Source: Agaribacillus sp965228415 (GTDB taxonomy: Bacteria; Bacteroidota; Bacteroidia; Cytophagales; Cyclobacteriaceae). From it: a DNA stretch of 64,000 nucleotides. The notes under the pieces are model-generated. The model was not told the DNA's origin and searched no databases. It was given only the letters and a program-made list of their open reading frames with translations. This document shows, one piece after another, positions 7,682 through 16,879 of the stretch (position 1 is its first letter; every line of letters begins with the position of its first letter). The DNA is taken from NCBI GenBank assembly GCA_965228415.1, contig OZ245814.1, positions 1,736,001 to 1,800,000 on the forward strand, written 5' to 3'. A program made the position numbers and the translations under genes.

Positions 7682-10579
7682 TTACATAGCCATTACATGG
7701 TCAGTCAAATCCTGTTGAGTTTCCAGATTCAATTTTTTTCTGAGTCTGAAACGGGAGGTTTTTACGCTTTCGGGTGAAATCCCCAGCAGGGCAGCACTAT
7801 CGCTTATGGACATGTTTAACCTTAACAAGGCACAATGTCTAAGATCCAGTGAGGTAAGATCGGGTTGGCATTTAATAAGATTCTCAAAAAAACCGGTGTG
7901 AACCTCCTCAAAATATAATTTAAATTCTTCCCAATCCTTATCCTTTCTGAAACTGTAATTTATCAGCCCCAGCAATTGCCTTAATTCGGAAGTGGAATTT
8001 CCTTTGGAATTCCTGATTATTTGAATGATTCCCCTGCTTAGTTCTTTCAGCGTTTCATTTTTTTGAATGGTATTTAAGGTGTGTGTGGTGAGTTGTTTGT
8101 TCTTGTATTCAATTTTATCATTTAGCTGCTTCTCCTTCAAGATCCTGAGTTTTTCATTTTGTCTGATCATTTCATTTTTTTGTGAAATGATTTTATTTTT
8201 TTGCTGATTTATTTCTTTGGTTCTATCCTTAATGATTTTTTCCAGCCTCTCATTTTTTTTCATTAGATTCCAATTGTGAAGTCTCACTACTCCTACCATG
8301 AGTATAATAAATGAGCCAACATATAACAAATAGGCCCACCACTCTTTAAACCATGGAAGCATTATACCAAAATCGTAGGACTGAACGTCACTCCATAATA
8401 AACCACCGTATTGCTGGGCACGAACTTCCAGGGTATACTTACCTGCAGCCAATTTAGGTATGAACAATTCATTGGAGGTGGAAGGCTCTGACCAGATAGA
8501 ATCAACTGGTAATACCCGGGTTTGATATTTTATCCTATCGGCGGGGTATGACAATGATACAAACCTCGCCTCAAGAAAGGAATTATGGTCAAAATTCTGA
8601 AACTCATTCAGCGAAAGGTTTTGTTTCTTACTATTTATTTTTAAGTATTCAAATATTGGTTTTGGTGTTACCACATTACCTGGACCCCTGCTGGGTAAAT
8701 AGGCTAACCCACGGGCGGTGGCAATCCACAATGTATTGTCGTAGTCAAACAACAAACCTCTTTCAGATAAGTTTTTACTGGGCAGTCCCCTGGTTTTATC
8801 GAAAAACAAACTGGATTTTTTTTGATAATTCACTAAGCCATTGGATGTGGCCACCCACAAAGCCCCATCAGAAAAGGCCAATGCTTTGGTGGGTTCATCA
8901 ATAGGAACCTTTCTCAGGTCGATTCTTTTTATTCTTTGTCCATCAATACCACTGGGCTTTAAACTATATTTGAGTAAGCCATTGGTGCTGGCAAGTAACA
9001 GCTCACCTGTTTGATCAAAAGCTAAATCTTCAATAGTGAAATCTTCCTGAGTAGCAAAATCGAGTTCAACACTCATATCTTTGAAAGAATCATTGTCAGG
9101 TTTATAAAGAAATAAATAGCTGCCGGCATCTCCCCCCGCGCAAAATAAAACACCGCTGGCAGACTCTTTTATAACTTTTGGCCTGGTCAATCCTCCCTGA
9201 TCGTAAAATTTAAGTTTACCTGAAGGATCAATTTTAATCAATCCCAACGATTCGTGGCCAACGATCCAAGTGTTGCCATTTCGGTCTTCATAAATCTGTG
9301 TTAGTTGGTTGCTGGGCCGAATCTCCCCGACCGGTTCTAGATTCTTATTGGTTAAATCATATTTAAATACTTCTCCAGAGAAATCCCCTACCCACAAAAA
9401 ATTATCTTTTCTGGAAACTGCCACCGGATAGATGTCATAATTTTCCATAATCTCTTTTTGATACCATTGATTGTCGCTTTTCTGTAATTGAAAAATATAA
9501 TTATCTGCCGTCGCATAAATGGTACTATCATTGTTTAATTTTAATGAGGAAATATGATCAACGCCGGCATTATTGACCCTCTCAAAAAATACCGGGTGCA
9601 ATAAAGCTATATTTTCAGCACTGGAAGCCCAGATTCCATTTTCATCATAGTAGAGACTGGTGATATCGTTAAAAGGTAATACCCCCAGTTGAGCAAAACT
9701 TAAATTTTCCTTTGAGATATCTGCCCGGAACAGCCCATCACCTGAGGTGCCAACATAATATTCCTTATCATTAATAAGTAAAGTACACAGTATATTTTGA
9801 GGTGCATTAAGCTTTTTGCAATATTCAATATTTTTACCGTCTGTAATTTTTATTTCAAACAAACCATTTCTTGCCCCGATCCAAAATGTATTTTTCTTAA
9901 TGGCATCCATACTTCCTACCTCTATCATTTTTTTGTCCAACGGCAAGTGAATAAACTGATCACGGTTAGTATCATACCAATACAAGTTTCCGTTGAACGA
10001 AATTGCCCAAATTATTCCAAAATGGTCTTCGACTATCGAGAAAGCCTTATAGAAACTATCTGCGAAATCTTCAGGAACAAAACGGTATTTTTTCAACTTC
10101 CCATCCGCATATTTACTTATGGATTGGTTTTCGCCTATCCACAAATTTTCCTGACTATCTTCAAATATTGATTTTGGGTAATAAAGAGTGGTGTCAGTAT
10201 CCTCAGGAAGCCCATTGATAATGTTATCAAAATAAACTGTATCCGGTTTACTACTTATGGACTTAATGCCAAAATCATGTAAAGCCAACAGTTTTCCATC
10301 TTTTCTTTTCCAAAATGCTTTGGCAAACCCCTTAGGTATTTCATCTTTAAATAAAACTGATTTTTTGCCATCAAATCGAATTATACCCCTGTCAGTAGCA
10401 CTCCAAACAAACCCAATATCATCTGTAATCACTGCTTTGATCAGGCCATTTGATAAACCTTCATCAAGATTATAAGTGCTTAGCTGAAATTGTTGCGACT
10501 GAACTTTACCTGCAGCTATCAGCATGGCGGCTACCCAAAATATCTTCCCAAAATAACGTTTGCTATTAACAATAGCCAT
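7682..10579 (-). CDS. Membrane-bound two-component-type propeller / Y_Y_Y / LuxR-HTH transcriptional regulator
   Basis: One-protein sensor and regulator of about 965 residues, likely controlling the Sus-like operon downstream. I chose the ATG at 10579, giving a signal peptide ending near KVQSQQ; the frame extends upstream to 10678 but would bury it. Order: many Reg_prop blades (motifs such as GLSNGLIKAVITDDIGFVW and NTLWIATARGLAYL), a Y_Y_Y domain, one membrane segment (WWAYLLYVGSFIILMVGVVR), a charged coiled coil (KNERLEKIIKDRTKEINQQK) and a C-terminal LuxR-like helix-turn-helix (SAALLGISPESVKTSRFRLR). There is no kinase domain, so the sensed ligand must act directly on DNA binding, as for SusR-type regulators. 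It lies immediately upstream on the same strand as the operon it probably regulates. Confidence 0.9.
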   Translation of the reverse strand: MAIVNSKRYFGKIFWVAAMLIAAGKVQSQQFQLSTYNLDEGLSNGLIKAVITDDIGFVWSATDRGIIRFDGKKSVLFKDEIPKGFAKAFWKRKDGKLLALHDFGIKSISSKPDTVYFDNIINGLPEDTDTTLYYPKSIFEDSQENLWIGENQSISKYADGKLKKYRFVPEDFADSFYKAFSIVEDHFGIIWAISFNGNLYWYDTNRDQFIHLPLDKKMIEVGSMDAIKKNTFWIGARNGLFEIKITDGKNIEYCKKLNAPQNILCTLLINDKEYYVGTSGDGLFRADISKENLSFAQLGVLPFNDITSLYYDENGIWASSAENIALLHPVFFERVNNAGVDHISSLKLNNDSTIYATADNYIFQLQKSDNQWYQKEIMENYDIYPVAVSRKDNFLWVGDFSGEVFKYDLTNKNLEPVGEIRPSNQLTQIYEDRNGNTWIVGHESLGLIKIDPSGKLKFYDQGGLTRPKVIKESASGVLFCAGGDAGSYLFLYKPDNDSFKDMSVELDFATQEDFTIEDLAFDQTGELLLASTNGLLKYSLKPSGIDGQRIKRIDLRKVPIDEPTKALAFSDGALWVATSNGLVNYQKKSSLFFDKTRGLPSKNLSERGLLFDYDNTLWIATARGLAYLPSRGPGNVVTPKPIFEYLKINSKKQNLSLNEFQNFDHNSFLEARFVSLSYPADRIKYQTRVLPVDSIWSEPSTSNELFIPKLAAGKYTLEVRAQQYGGLLWSDVQSYDFGIMLPWFKEWWAYLLYVGSFIILMVGVVRLHNWNLMKKNERLEKIIKDRTKEINQQKNKIISQKNEMIRQNEKLRILKEKQLNDKIEYKNKQLTTHTLNTIQKNETLKELSRGIIQIIRNSKGNSTSELRQLLGLINYSFRKDKDWEEFKLYFEEVHTGFFENLIKCQPDLTSLDLRHCALLRLNMSISDSAALLGISPESVKTSRFRLRKKLNLETQQDLTDHVMAM

Positions 10580-10969
10580 CAGTTTCAGGTTTATCAGATT
10601 TTTATTACTAATTAAGTATAAAATCAAAATTAATTCATTTAACAAGTTATTAATTTCGTCTATATACAATATAAACATTAATATGAAAATTTCTTATTGA
10701 ACGACGCAGAAGAGATTATTTGTAAATGTTTTAATTGTTCGCTTCAATTGATCTCATCATTTTAAATAGCCTGGAAAATCCCAAAAAACAGGGAAATTCA
10801 TAGTTTGCAACCACGCTCGCTTCGCGAACCATTATCTGACTGAAAAATTTAAGGCGCAGGCATTTATCTCACCGATACTAAATACTGATTATCAATTAGT
10901 TAACACCACCTTTTTTACGTTGGCACAATACTTGATATTTATTGGGCAGGACTCAAAACTCTCTACGTT
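10580..10969. other. Intergenic region between divergent regulator and RS-repeat genes
   Basis: About 390 non-coding bases, AT-rich. The only features I can support are the sigma-54-like promoter at 10921-10935 and a short GC-rich CGCTTCGCG hairpin near 10810. Promoters of both flanking genes should lie here. Confidence 0.5.
10921..10935 (+). promoter_or_regulatory. Candidate sigma-54 promoter upstream of the RS-repeat protein
   Basis: TGGCACAATACTTGA matches the -24/-12 consensus (TGGCACG-N4-TTGC) with correct spacing. The -24 GG is intact and the -12 element is TTGA in place of TTGC. Transcription would start about 23 bases before the ATG at 10970. Confidence 0.5.
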
Positions 10970-12127
10970 ATGAAAAAGATATTAATAATTACTACTATAA
11001 TAGCCGGACTTTCAATTTACAATAGTCAGGCTCAAACATTTATCACTGCCGGCGGGATACACCTAAGCTGGAATATCCCACTTGCCGTTTCGGATGTGGT
11101 TGCTTATGACTATCCGGGGTACATCTGGGTGCATACTGAAAGATTTAGATTTAACGGGCGACTGACCTTCAGGCTGATCCTGAAAGACGGCCCCTCTTAC
11201 GTTGAATTACATCTGAACCGTTATGGTCACGTACTTGACAGAGTTTATCATGATTATTATCCGTTGGTTAATCATACGTGTTATGATTGTGGGTTTCACA
11301 GTTACTATTATCACAATTATTACTATCCGGCTTTCATAAATTTCAGGATAAGACCGCATTATTTCTATAACAGACCCTATTATCGCAATACGTATGTCTA
11401 TAATTATAACCACTTCCATTATCATAAAAACTATTACAGGGACAGGCCTGTAAGCAGAAGATACAATAATAACTCCAGGAGACATTCCTATGGCAACAAC
11501 AAAGCCTATCGAAGTGAGGCGACGCGAAGCAGAAGGAATGCGGATTATAACAGTAGTGCCAGAAGAAGTGGCCAAAACAGCAGCGTTAGAAGCCGGAGAA
11601 GCGGCAGCAGCAGCCAAAGCGGTAGGATCAGCAGTCGTAGAGGGGGCACCAGTGCCAACCGAAGTGGTAGCGTCCAAAGAAGCAGAAGTGGTAGCAGTGC
11701 CAATCGAAGCGGTAGTGTCCAAAGCAGAAGTGGCAGCAGTGCCAACCGAAGCGGTAGTGTCCAAAGAAGCAGAAGTGGTAGCAGTGCCAACCGAAGCGGT
11801 AGTGTCCAAAGAAGCAGAAGCGGGAGCAGTATCCAAAATGGTCGCACCCAAGGCCGGGCAAGCAGGAGTTATAGCCAACAAAGTCGGGTCCAAAGCAGGG
11901 CAGGCAGTGGTACTTCCTATAAAAGTCGTCCGCAGAGCAGAAGGGCAGAAAACAACCATAAGACCCCATCTGCAAGATCGGGCAAAGGTGCTAGTTACGA
12001 AAGCAGCCGACGAAGCAGATCGGAAAGCAGTGGCCGTACCAGCCAACGCCAGGTAAAGCCTCAAAAACGTAGTAATTCATCTGCCTCTTCCAGTGGAAGT
12101 TCCCGATCCAGGCGTAGAGAGCAGTAA
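10970..12127 (+). CDS. Secreted His/Tyr-rich protein with Arg/Ser repeat tail, function unknown
   Basis: I do not recognise a characterised family. The 385-residue protein has a clear signal peptide (ends NSQAQT) and a compact N-terminal region (about residues 22-110). A His/Tyr/Asn-rich stretch follows (about 115-165, many YYHNYYYP-like words), then a C-terminal half made almost only of Arg, Ser, Gly, Gln and Asn. In that half a 15-residue unit, NRSGSVQRSRSGSSA, repeats about four times. The tail is very basic and must be disordered; it could bind acidic polysaccharide, DNA or lipopolysaccharide outside the cell, or bind metals through its His cluster, but this is inference. A sigma-54-like promoter lies upstream and a strong terminator directly downstream, so it is a single-gene unit. 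Confidence 0.85.
   Translation: MKKILIITTIIAGLSIYNSQAQTFITAGGIHLSWNIPLAVSDVVAYDYPGYIWVHTERFRFNGRLTFRLILKDGPSYVELHLNRYGHVLDRVYHDYYPLVNHTCYDCGFHSYYYHNYYYPAFINFRIRPHYFYNRPYYRNTYVYNYNHFHYHKNYYRDRPVSRRYNNNSRRHSYGNNKAYRSEATRSRRNADYNSSARRSGQNSSVRSRRSGSSSQSGRISSRRGGTSANRSGSVQRSRSGSSANRSGSVQSRSGSSANRSGSVQRSRSGSSANRSGSVQRSRSGSSIQNGRTQGRASRSYSQQSRVQSRAGSGTSYKSRPQSRRAENNHKTPSARSGKGASYESSRRSRSESSGRTSQRQVKPQKRSNSSASSSGSSRSRRREQ
11651..11827 (+). repeat. Tandem repeat, 45-bp unit, four copies (one of 42 bp)
   Basis: Copies at 11651-11695, 11696-11737 (one codon shorter), 11738-11782 and 11783-11827 begin AGTGCCAA(C/T)CGAAG and encode SANRSGSVQRSRSGS. Copies 3 and 4 are nearly identical. The unit is in frame, so copy number can change without frameshift. 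Confidence 0.92.
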
Positions 12128-12146
12128 ATCATCACATGAATATGCA

Positions 12147-12177
12147 AGAGCCTCACCGGTGTGAGGCTCTTTTTTTT
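12147..12177 (+). terminator. Rho-independent terminator of the RS-repeat gene
   Basis: A perfect 10-bp stem AGAGCCTCAC / GTGAGGCTCT with loop CGGT is followed by seven further T residues. It begins 20 bases after the stop codon at 12127. Confidence 0.93.
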
Positions 12178-12263
12178 GAGTCAGAATTCCATTAGGTTTG
12201 CAAAATATCAAAAAGGATATATCGTTGTTTAGTTGATTTAAATTGGAACCTTGACCCTTTATT

Positions 12264-14618
12264 GTGAATAACCGGTTGGCAGATGCTTTAATATCCCTTA
12301 AGTTCCTCACTAAAAAAATTGCGGATTCCTGGAAAAACAGGCCTTGGCACAAATCCTTAACCCGGGCAGTGCTCATTTTATTTCTGATGGGTATCGCAGG
12401 TATGGCAGGGTTTTACTGGAGTATCCACCTGGGATTTTTTGGTCCCATTCCAACACAGCAGGAACTTCAGAATATACAAAACCAGGTAGCTTCAGAAGTC
12501 TATTCGGCGGATAGTGTGTTGTTGGGCAAGTACTATCTACAGGAGCGCACCGATGTGAATTTTGATCAGTTGCCAACTCATCTCATCCAGGCATTGCTGG
12601 CCACGGAAGATGTCAGGTTTTACGAGCATTCCGGCGTCGATAGACGAAGTCTTTTCCGGGTTTTATTCAAAAGCATCTTATTAGGGGATGAATCTTCAGG
12701 TGGCGGAAGTACCATCACGCAACAACTGGCTAAAAACATTTTCCCCAGGAAAAGAAATAAATATTTGTCAACGCCAATAAATAAACTGAAGGAAATAATC
12801 GTTGCCAGAAAGTTGGAAGCCATCTATTCCAAGGAAGAAATACTGACTTTATATCTCAATACCGTTTCCTTTGGCGAAAATGCTTTTGGTATTAAAACGG
12901 CTTCCGAAAGATTTTTCAGTGTTAAGCCAAAACAACTTAATCACCAGGAAGCCGCCGTTTTAGTAGGCCTGCTCAAGGCGACCAATACCTACAACCCCAG
13001 GCTGCATCCCAACAAATCTATCGAACGAAGAAACCTGGTGATTAACCAGATGGCCAGGTATGATTACCTGACCAGGAAAGCTGCCGATTCTTTAAAGTCA
13101 TTGCCACTGGAACTGAAATACAAACAATACAACCACAATCAGGGTATCGCCACCTACTTCAGAGAACACATTCGTCACGCGTTAAATGAATGGTGCCGGA
13201 AAAACGAAAAACCGGACGGCACTTCCTTCAACCTATATACCGATGGTCTCAAAATCTATACTACCATTAATGCCCGCATGCAGCGATACGCCGAAAGCGC
13301 GCTGCAAACACATATGGCTGAATTACAAGCGACATTTAACGAACATTGGGGAAAAACCAAACCCTGGACAAAAAACCGCCGGATATTGCTTAATGCCAGA
13401 AATAAAAGTGAGCGATATAAAAAACTAAAGGCTTCCGGCCTTGCTGACAATGAGATTGATAAGATATTTCAAGAGCCGGTGAATATGAAAATCTTTACAT
13501 GGGCTGGTGAAGAGGAAAAAGAAATGAGCCCGCTGGATTCCATTAAACATTACCTACAATTTCTACAGGCCGGATTTATGGCTATGGAGCCCCGGACGGG
13601 TAATGTATTGGCCTGGGTAGGCGGCATAAATCATAAGTATTTCAAATTTGATCACGTCAACATTAATACGAAGCGACAGGTAGGTTCCACATTCAAACCG
13701 ATCGTTTACGCCACCGCCCTCCAAAATGGTGTAGAACCCTGTGATTTTGTACGGGCCCGGCGTGTTACCTACAAGAATTTTGAAGACTGGTCTCCAGGAA
13801 ACGCCAATGACAACTACGAAGGCTCCTATTCGGTGAAAGGTGCGCTGACTCATTCGGTAAATACCGTATCGGTTAAGGTATTAAAAAAGGCTACTATCAA
13901 TAAAACCGTAGCTTTAGCCAAGGCTATGGGCATTCAAAGTGATATTCCAAAAGTGCCCTCTATTGCCCTTGGTACGCCGAATATCTCTTTGTATGAAATG
14001 GTCAGTGCCTTTGCTACTTTTGCCAATCGGGGTGCTGTAAGTCATCCGAATTTTCTACTGAAGATTACTGATAAAAATGGCAACATACTAGAAAATTTCC
14101 AAAGTGATTCTCAGGGGGAACAAGTTATGAGCACACAGACAGCTGACATGATGGTGGAAATGATGAGAAATGTGGTCAATAAGGGTACGGCTGCGCGGCT
14201 TAGAACCAAATACCAACTGCAGAACGACATTGCCGGAAAAACCGGTACGACACAATCTCACGCCGACGGCTGGTTTATGGGTTTCACGCCCAGGCTGGTG
14301 GCTGGCGTATGGGTAGGTTCTGATGATCCTAACATTCATTTCAGAAGCATTACCTACGGCCAGGGCGCTGCGATGGCGTTACCAATTTGGGCATTATTTA
14401 TTAAACAGCTAAACAGCGATCAGCAACTAAATCATTATACAAAGGCGAAATTTAGCACGCCCGACAACATCGTTCGTACATTGATGGATTGTGAAGATTA
14501 CCGGGATCGCCGTTCCTTTATAGATGATATATTTGCCAAAATATTGAAAAAACGCAACAGACCGAAACCGAAACGCAACAAAACACGGCGGCAGCGCAGA
14601 AAAAAAAGGAACAATTAA
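12264..14618 (+). CDS. Class A penicillin-binding protein (PBP1A-type transglycosylase/transpeptidase)
   Basis: Bifunctional peptidoglycan synthase of 784 residues. It polymerises glycan strands from lipid II and cross-links peptides on the outer face of the inner membrane. The start is a GTG at 12264; no ATG fits better, because the next ones fall inside the membrane anchor. A basic cytoplasmic tail precedes one membrane helix (about 35-55). The GT51 domain (about 80-260) has the catalytic Glu in ATEDVRFYEH and the GGGSTITQQLAKN motif. The transpeptidase domain has the nucleophile Ser in STFKPIVYA (near residue 473), SVN, and KTGTTQ near 658. The C-terminus is very basic (RRQRRKKRNN). It is followed by fabH on the same strand. 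Confidence 0.96.
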   Translation: MNNRLADALISLKFLTKKIADSWKNRPWHKSLTRAVLILFLMGIAGMAGFYWSIHLGFFGPIPTQQELQNIQNQVASEVYSADSVLLGKYYLQERTDVNFDQLPTHLIQALLATEDVRFYEHSGVDRRSLFRVLFKSILLGDESSGGGSTITQQLAKNIFPRKRNKYLSTPINKLKEIIVARKLEAIYSKEEILTLYLNTVSFGENAFGIKTASERFFSVKPKQLNHQEAAVLVGLLKATNTYNPRLHPNKSIERRNLVINQMARYDYLTRKAADSLKSLPLELKYKQYNHNQGIATYFREHIRHALNEWCRKNEKPDGTSFNLYTDGLKIYTTINARMQRYAESALQTHMAELQATFNEHWGKTKPWTKNRRILLNARNKSERYKKLKASGLADNEIDKIFQEPVNMKIFTWAGEEEKEMSPLDSIKHYLQFLQAGFMAMEPRTGNVLAWVGGINHKYFKFDHVNINTKRQVGSTFKPIVYATALQNGVEPCDFVRARRVTYKNFEDWSPGNANDNYEGSYSVKGALTHSVNTVSVKVLKKATINKTVALAKAMGIQSDIPKVPSIALGTPNISLYEMVSAFATFANRGAVSHPNFLLKITDKNGNILENFQSDSQGEQVMSTQTADMMVEMMRNVVNKGTAARLRTKYQLQNDIAGKTGTTQSHADGWFMGFTPRLVAGVWVGSDDPNIHFRSITYGQGAAMALPIWALFIKQLNSDQQLNHYTKAKFSTPDNIVRTLMDCEDYRDRRSFIDDIFAKILKKRNRPKPKRNKTRRQRRKKRNN

Positions 14619-14730
14619 GGGAAAGATATCCCCTTCCCCCCTGTTACTCGTACACAACGCTTGGTATTCCCGATAAATAGCCTTAATATTCCACCTTCAT
14701 TTGTTTAACTTTAGGATCAATACGCGCCAT

Positions 14731-15735
14731 ATGACAAGCTCAAGGATTACAGGAATAGGACATTATGTACCGGAAAACGTCGTGACCAACGATGATTTAT
14801 CCAAATTAATGGATACGACCGATGAATGGATCGTGGAAAGAACAGGCATTCATCAGCGGAGATTCCTGGATCCGGAAAAAGATACCGTGGCGAATATGTC
14901 TGCCAAAGCTACCCATATGGCACTTGAGAGGGCAAATTTGAAGGTTGAAGACATTGAGTTTATTGTGTTTGCCACCATTACACCCGATTACTTCTTTCCC
15001 GGATCAGGGGTATTACTGCAACGGGAGTTGGGCCTGGAAGACATTGGCGCCCTTGATATTCGCAATGCCTGCTCGGGATTTATTTATGCACTTTCTGTAG
15101 CCGACCAGTTTATTAAAACAGGTATGTACAAGACCATTCTGGTAATTGGGGCTGAAATTCAGTCCACAGCCCTGGATCTCACCACCAGGGGACGTGGAAC
15201 TGCCGTGATTTTCGGAGATGGCGCAGGAGCTGCGATATTGCAAGCTTCTGAAGAAAATGGCGCCGGTGTATTGTCGACCCACCTTCATTCCGATGGTCGC
15301 TACGCGGAAGAATTGTACGTAAAAGATCCCGGAAGTAGCCGCCCGCACGCTGAGCGACAATCGGAACAGATTCTGGATACATCGTCCTTTAAAGTGCACA
15401 TGAATGGCAACGCCGTATTTAAGCATGCTGTCGTTAAATTTTCGGAGGTCATTCACGAAGCTCTGAATGCCAATGATGCCAGGGTTGAAGATATTGATTT
15501 ACTCATACCTCATCAGGCCAATTTAAGAATCAGTAAATTCCTGCAAAGCTCACTAAAACTCCCCGATGAAAAGGTTTACAATAATATCATGAAATATGGC
15601 AATACAACTGCGGCCTCCATACCTATTGCCCTAAGTGAAGCCTGGGACGAAGGCAAAATTAAAGCCAATCACCTGGTGTGCCTTGCAGCATTTGGCAGTG
15701 GGTTTACATGGGCTTCGGCATTGATAAAATGGTAG
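14731..15735 (+). CDS. fabH: 3-oxoacyl-ACP synthase III family protein (FabH-like)
   Basis: Condenses acetyl-CoA with malonyl-ACP to start fatty-acid synthesis, in the cytoplasm. I chose the ATG at 14731, giving MTSSRITGIGHYVPE; an earlier in-frame TTG at 14701 is unlikely. The 334 residues carry the full catalytic triad: Cys in NACSGFIYAL (about residue 114), His in PHQANLRI (about 261) and Asn in YGNTTAASIP (about 290). The N-terminal DEWIVERTGIHQRR motif is typical. It is not inside a plsX-rpmF cluster, so it may be a second FabH paralogue, or one acting in a branched or secondary lipid pathway; the sequence alone does not decide this. Confidence 0.93.
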   Translation: MTSSRITGIGHYVPENVVTNDDLSKLMDTTDEWIVERTGIHQRRFLDPEKDTVANMSAKATHMALERANLKVEDIEFIVFATITPDYFFPGSGVLLQRELGLEDIGALDIRNACSGFIYALSVADQFIKTGMYKTILVIGAEIQSTALDLTTRGRGTAVIFGDGAGAAILQASEENGAGVLSTHLHSDGRYAEELYVKDPGSSRPHAERQSEQILDTSSFKVHMNGNAVFKHAVVKFSEVIHEALNANDARVEDIDLLIPHQANLRISKFLQSSLKLPDEKVYNNIMKYGNTTAASIPIALSEAWDEGKIKANHLVCLAAFGSGFTWASALIKW

Positions 15736-15763
15736 ATAGCCGGATCTGTCAGGCTTTTAATGT

Positions 15764-16801
15764 TTAATCCCCTGCGGAAACGGATGTTTTGGAAGCGACG
15801 GTCTTGTCGGAATGTTCGTGTTTTACGTTAAGCACCTTTTCATAAATACCGATGATCTTTTTTGCAATAGTGTTTATTTCCAGGTGTTGAATGTCTCTTC
15901 TTCCGGCAGTCGCCCGGCCAAAATTCAAGGCCATACTAACTTTCTCTTTCATATCTTCCGCGGTGGATGCCGTCAGATAGCAACCTTCGGTTTTTCCGAT
16001 AATTTCACTCACATCTCCCACATCAGTAGAAACAATAGGACAATTGCTGGCCATGGCTTCCTTGATCACATTAGGAGAGCCTTCCAGTAAAGAGGCCAAT
16101 ACAAGTACGTCGGCACTATTAATATAAGCCGGAATATTTTCGGGGGCTGTAGGATATGGATTGAGTACCTGCCAGGAAGGATCTCCCGCCAACGCCTCCG
16201 CTTCTTTCAGCAATGCAAAATTCTTAATCACATAGGTGGGGTGTCCAAGAAACAAAATTACTTTCTTATTGATATCTATCCCCAGTTTTTTCCTGGTTGC
16301 CACCTTATCGCGGGGTTGAAACTTTTCAAAATTGACCCCATTCGGTACAACCACTGCCTTTGATTTTAAAGCAACACCTTCGAGCAGTTTTTCAGATTTA
16401 ACAATTATGGCACTGACGAGTGGCTGCAGCAATCTGACCAACATCCGGTCCACCCGTATTCTTACTTTCTCATTGCCACTTAACCCGCCTGAGCCGTATA
16501 CATCTGAACCCATAAGGGAAACCACTACCGGAACACCACTAAAGGTTAGCAAACCAACCCAGGCACTATAAGAATAATGCGCGTGGATAACGTCGCATTT
16601 GTTCCTTTTCAAATATCTCCTCAGACCAAATATACTTTTGATGTAGCCTTTCAATCCTCCAGCCGGGATAATAAAATAATCGAGGTCAACTCCATTCTGC
16701 TGTAAAGAATCTCCCTGACTCTTGATAAATGGAATAATATCAAAACTGGGTCTTTTTCTACTTATAAAAAGTACTTTCACGTGTTTATAATTTATTTTCA
16801 A
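15764..16801 (-). CDS. Glycosyltransferase family 4 (GT-B fold) protein
   Basis: Retaining sugar transferase that probably acts in surface polysaccharide or exopolysaccharide synthesis. The 345-residue protein has the GT-B layout: an N-terminal acceptor domain (DVIHAHYSYSAWVGLL, VVVSLMGSDVYGSGG), the linker VVPNGVNFEKFQP, and a C-terminal donor domain with LFLGHP and the EX7E-type motif in EGSPNVIKEAMASNCPIVS. Start at the ATG 16801 gives a typical first beta strand (VKVLFISRKRP). The polysaccharide deacetylase gene lies 247 bases upstream on the same strand, and the two may serve the same polysaccharide. Donor and acceptor cannot be told from sequence. Confidence 0.92.
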   Translation of the reverse strand: MKINYKHVKVLFISRKRPSFDIIPFIKSQGDSLQQNGVDLDYFIIPAGGLKGYIKSIFGLRRYLKRNKCDVIHAHYSYSAWVGLLTFSGVPVVVSLMGSDVYGSGGLSGNEKVRIRVDRMLVRLLQPLVSAIIVKSEKLLEGVALKSKAVVVPNGVNFEKFQPRDKVATRKKLGIDINKKVILFLGHPTYVIKNFALLKEAEALAGDPSWQVLNPYPTAPENIPAYINSADVLVLASLLEGSPNVIKEAMASNCPIVSTDVGDVSEIIGKTEGCYLTASTAEDMKEKVSMALNFGRATAGRRDIQHLEINTIAKKIIGIYEKVLNVKHEHSDKTVASKTSVSAGD

Positions 16802-16860
16802 TGGTCACATGGAACCTCGCCTGTTATAATCATTCCCTTGCGCCTCCGCTAAAGCTTCAG

Positions 16861-16879
16861 CGACACGCGGTGCGTGTCG
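16861..16879. other. Short perfect hairpin between glycosyltransferase and deacetylase genes
   Basis: CGACACGC-GGT-GCGTGTCG is an 8-bp perfect stem with a 3-base loop, embedded in a GC-richer patch of the 247-base gap. There is no T-run. It could be an intergenic repeat copy; I see no second copy in this window. Confidence 0.45.

Noticed and set aside
11651..11827. Regular direct repeats that could suggest a CRISPR array
   Set aside because: Units are contiguous, in frame and without spacers; they encode a protein repeat.
11207..12064. Long open frames on the minus strand (11207-12064, 11545-11847, 11628-11975) and a second plus-strand frame at 11490-12056
   Set aside because: They arise from the low-complexity Arg/Ser repeat DNA, where all frames stay open. 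Their proteins are Leu-, Thr/Ala- or Phe/His-biased shadows.
12077..12376. 99-codon frame on the minus strand across the terminator and the PBP start
   Set aside because: It overlaps a perfect terminator and the PBP gene, and has no plausible composition.
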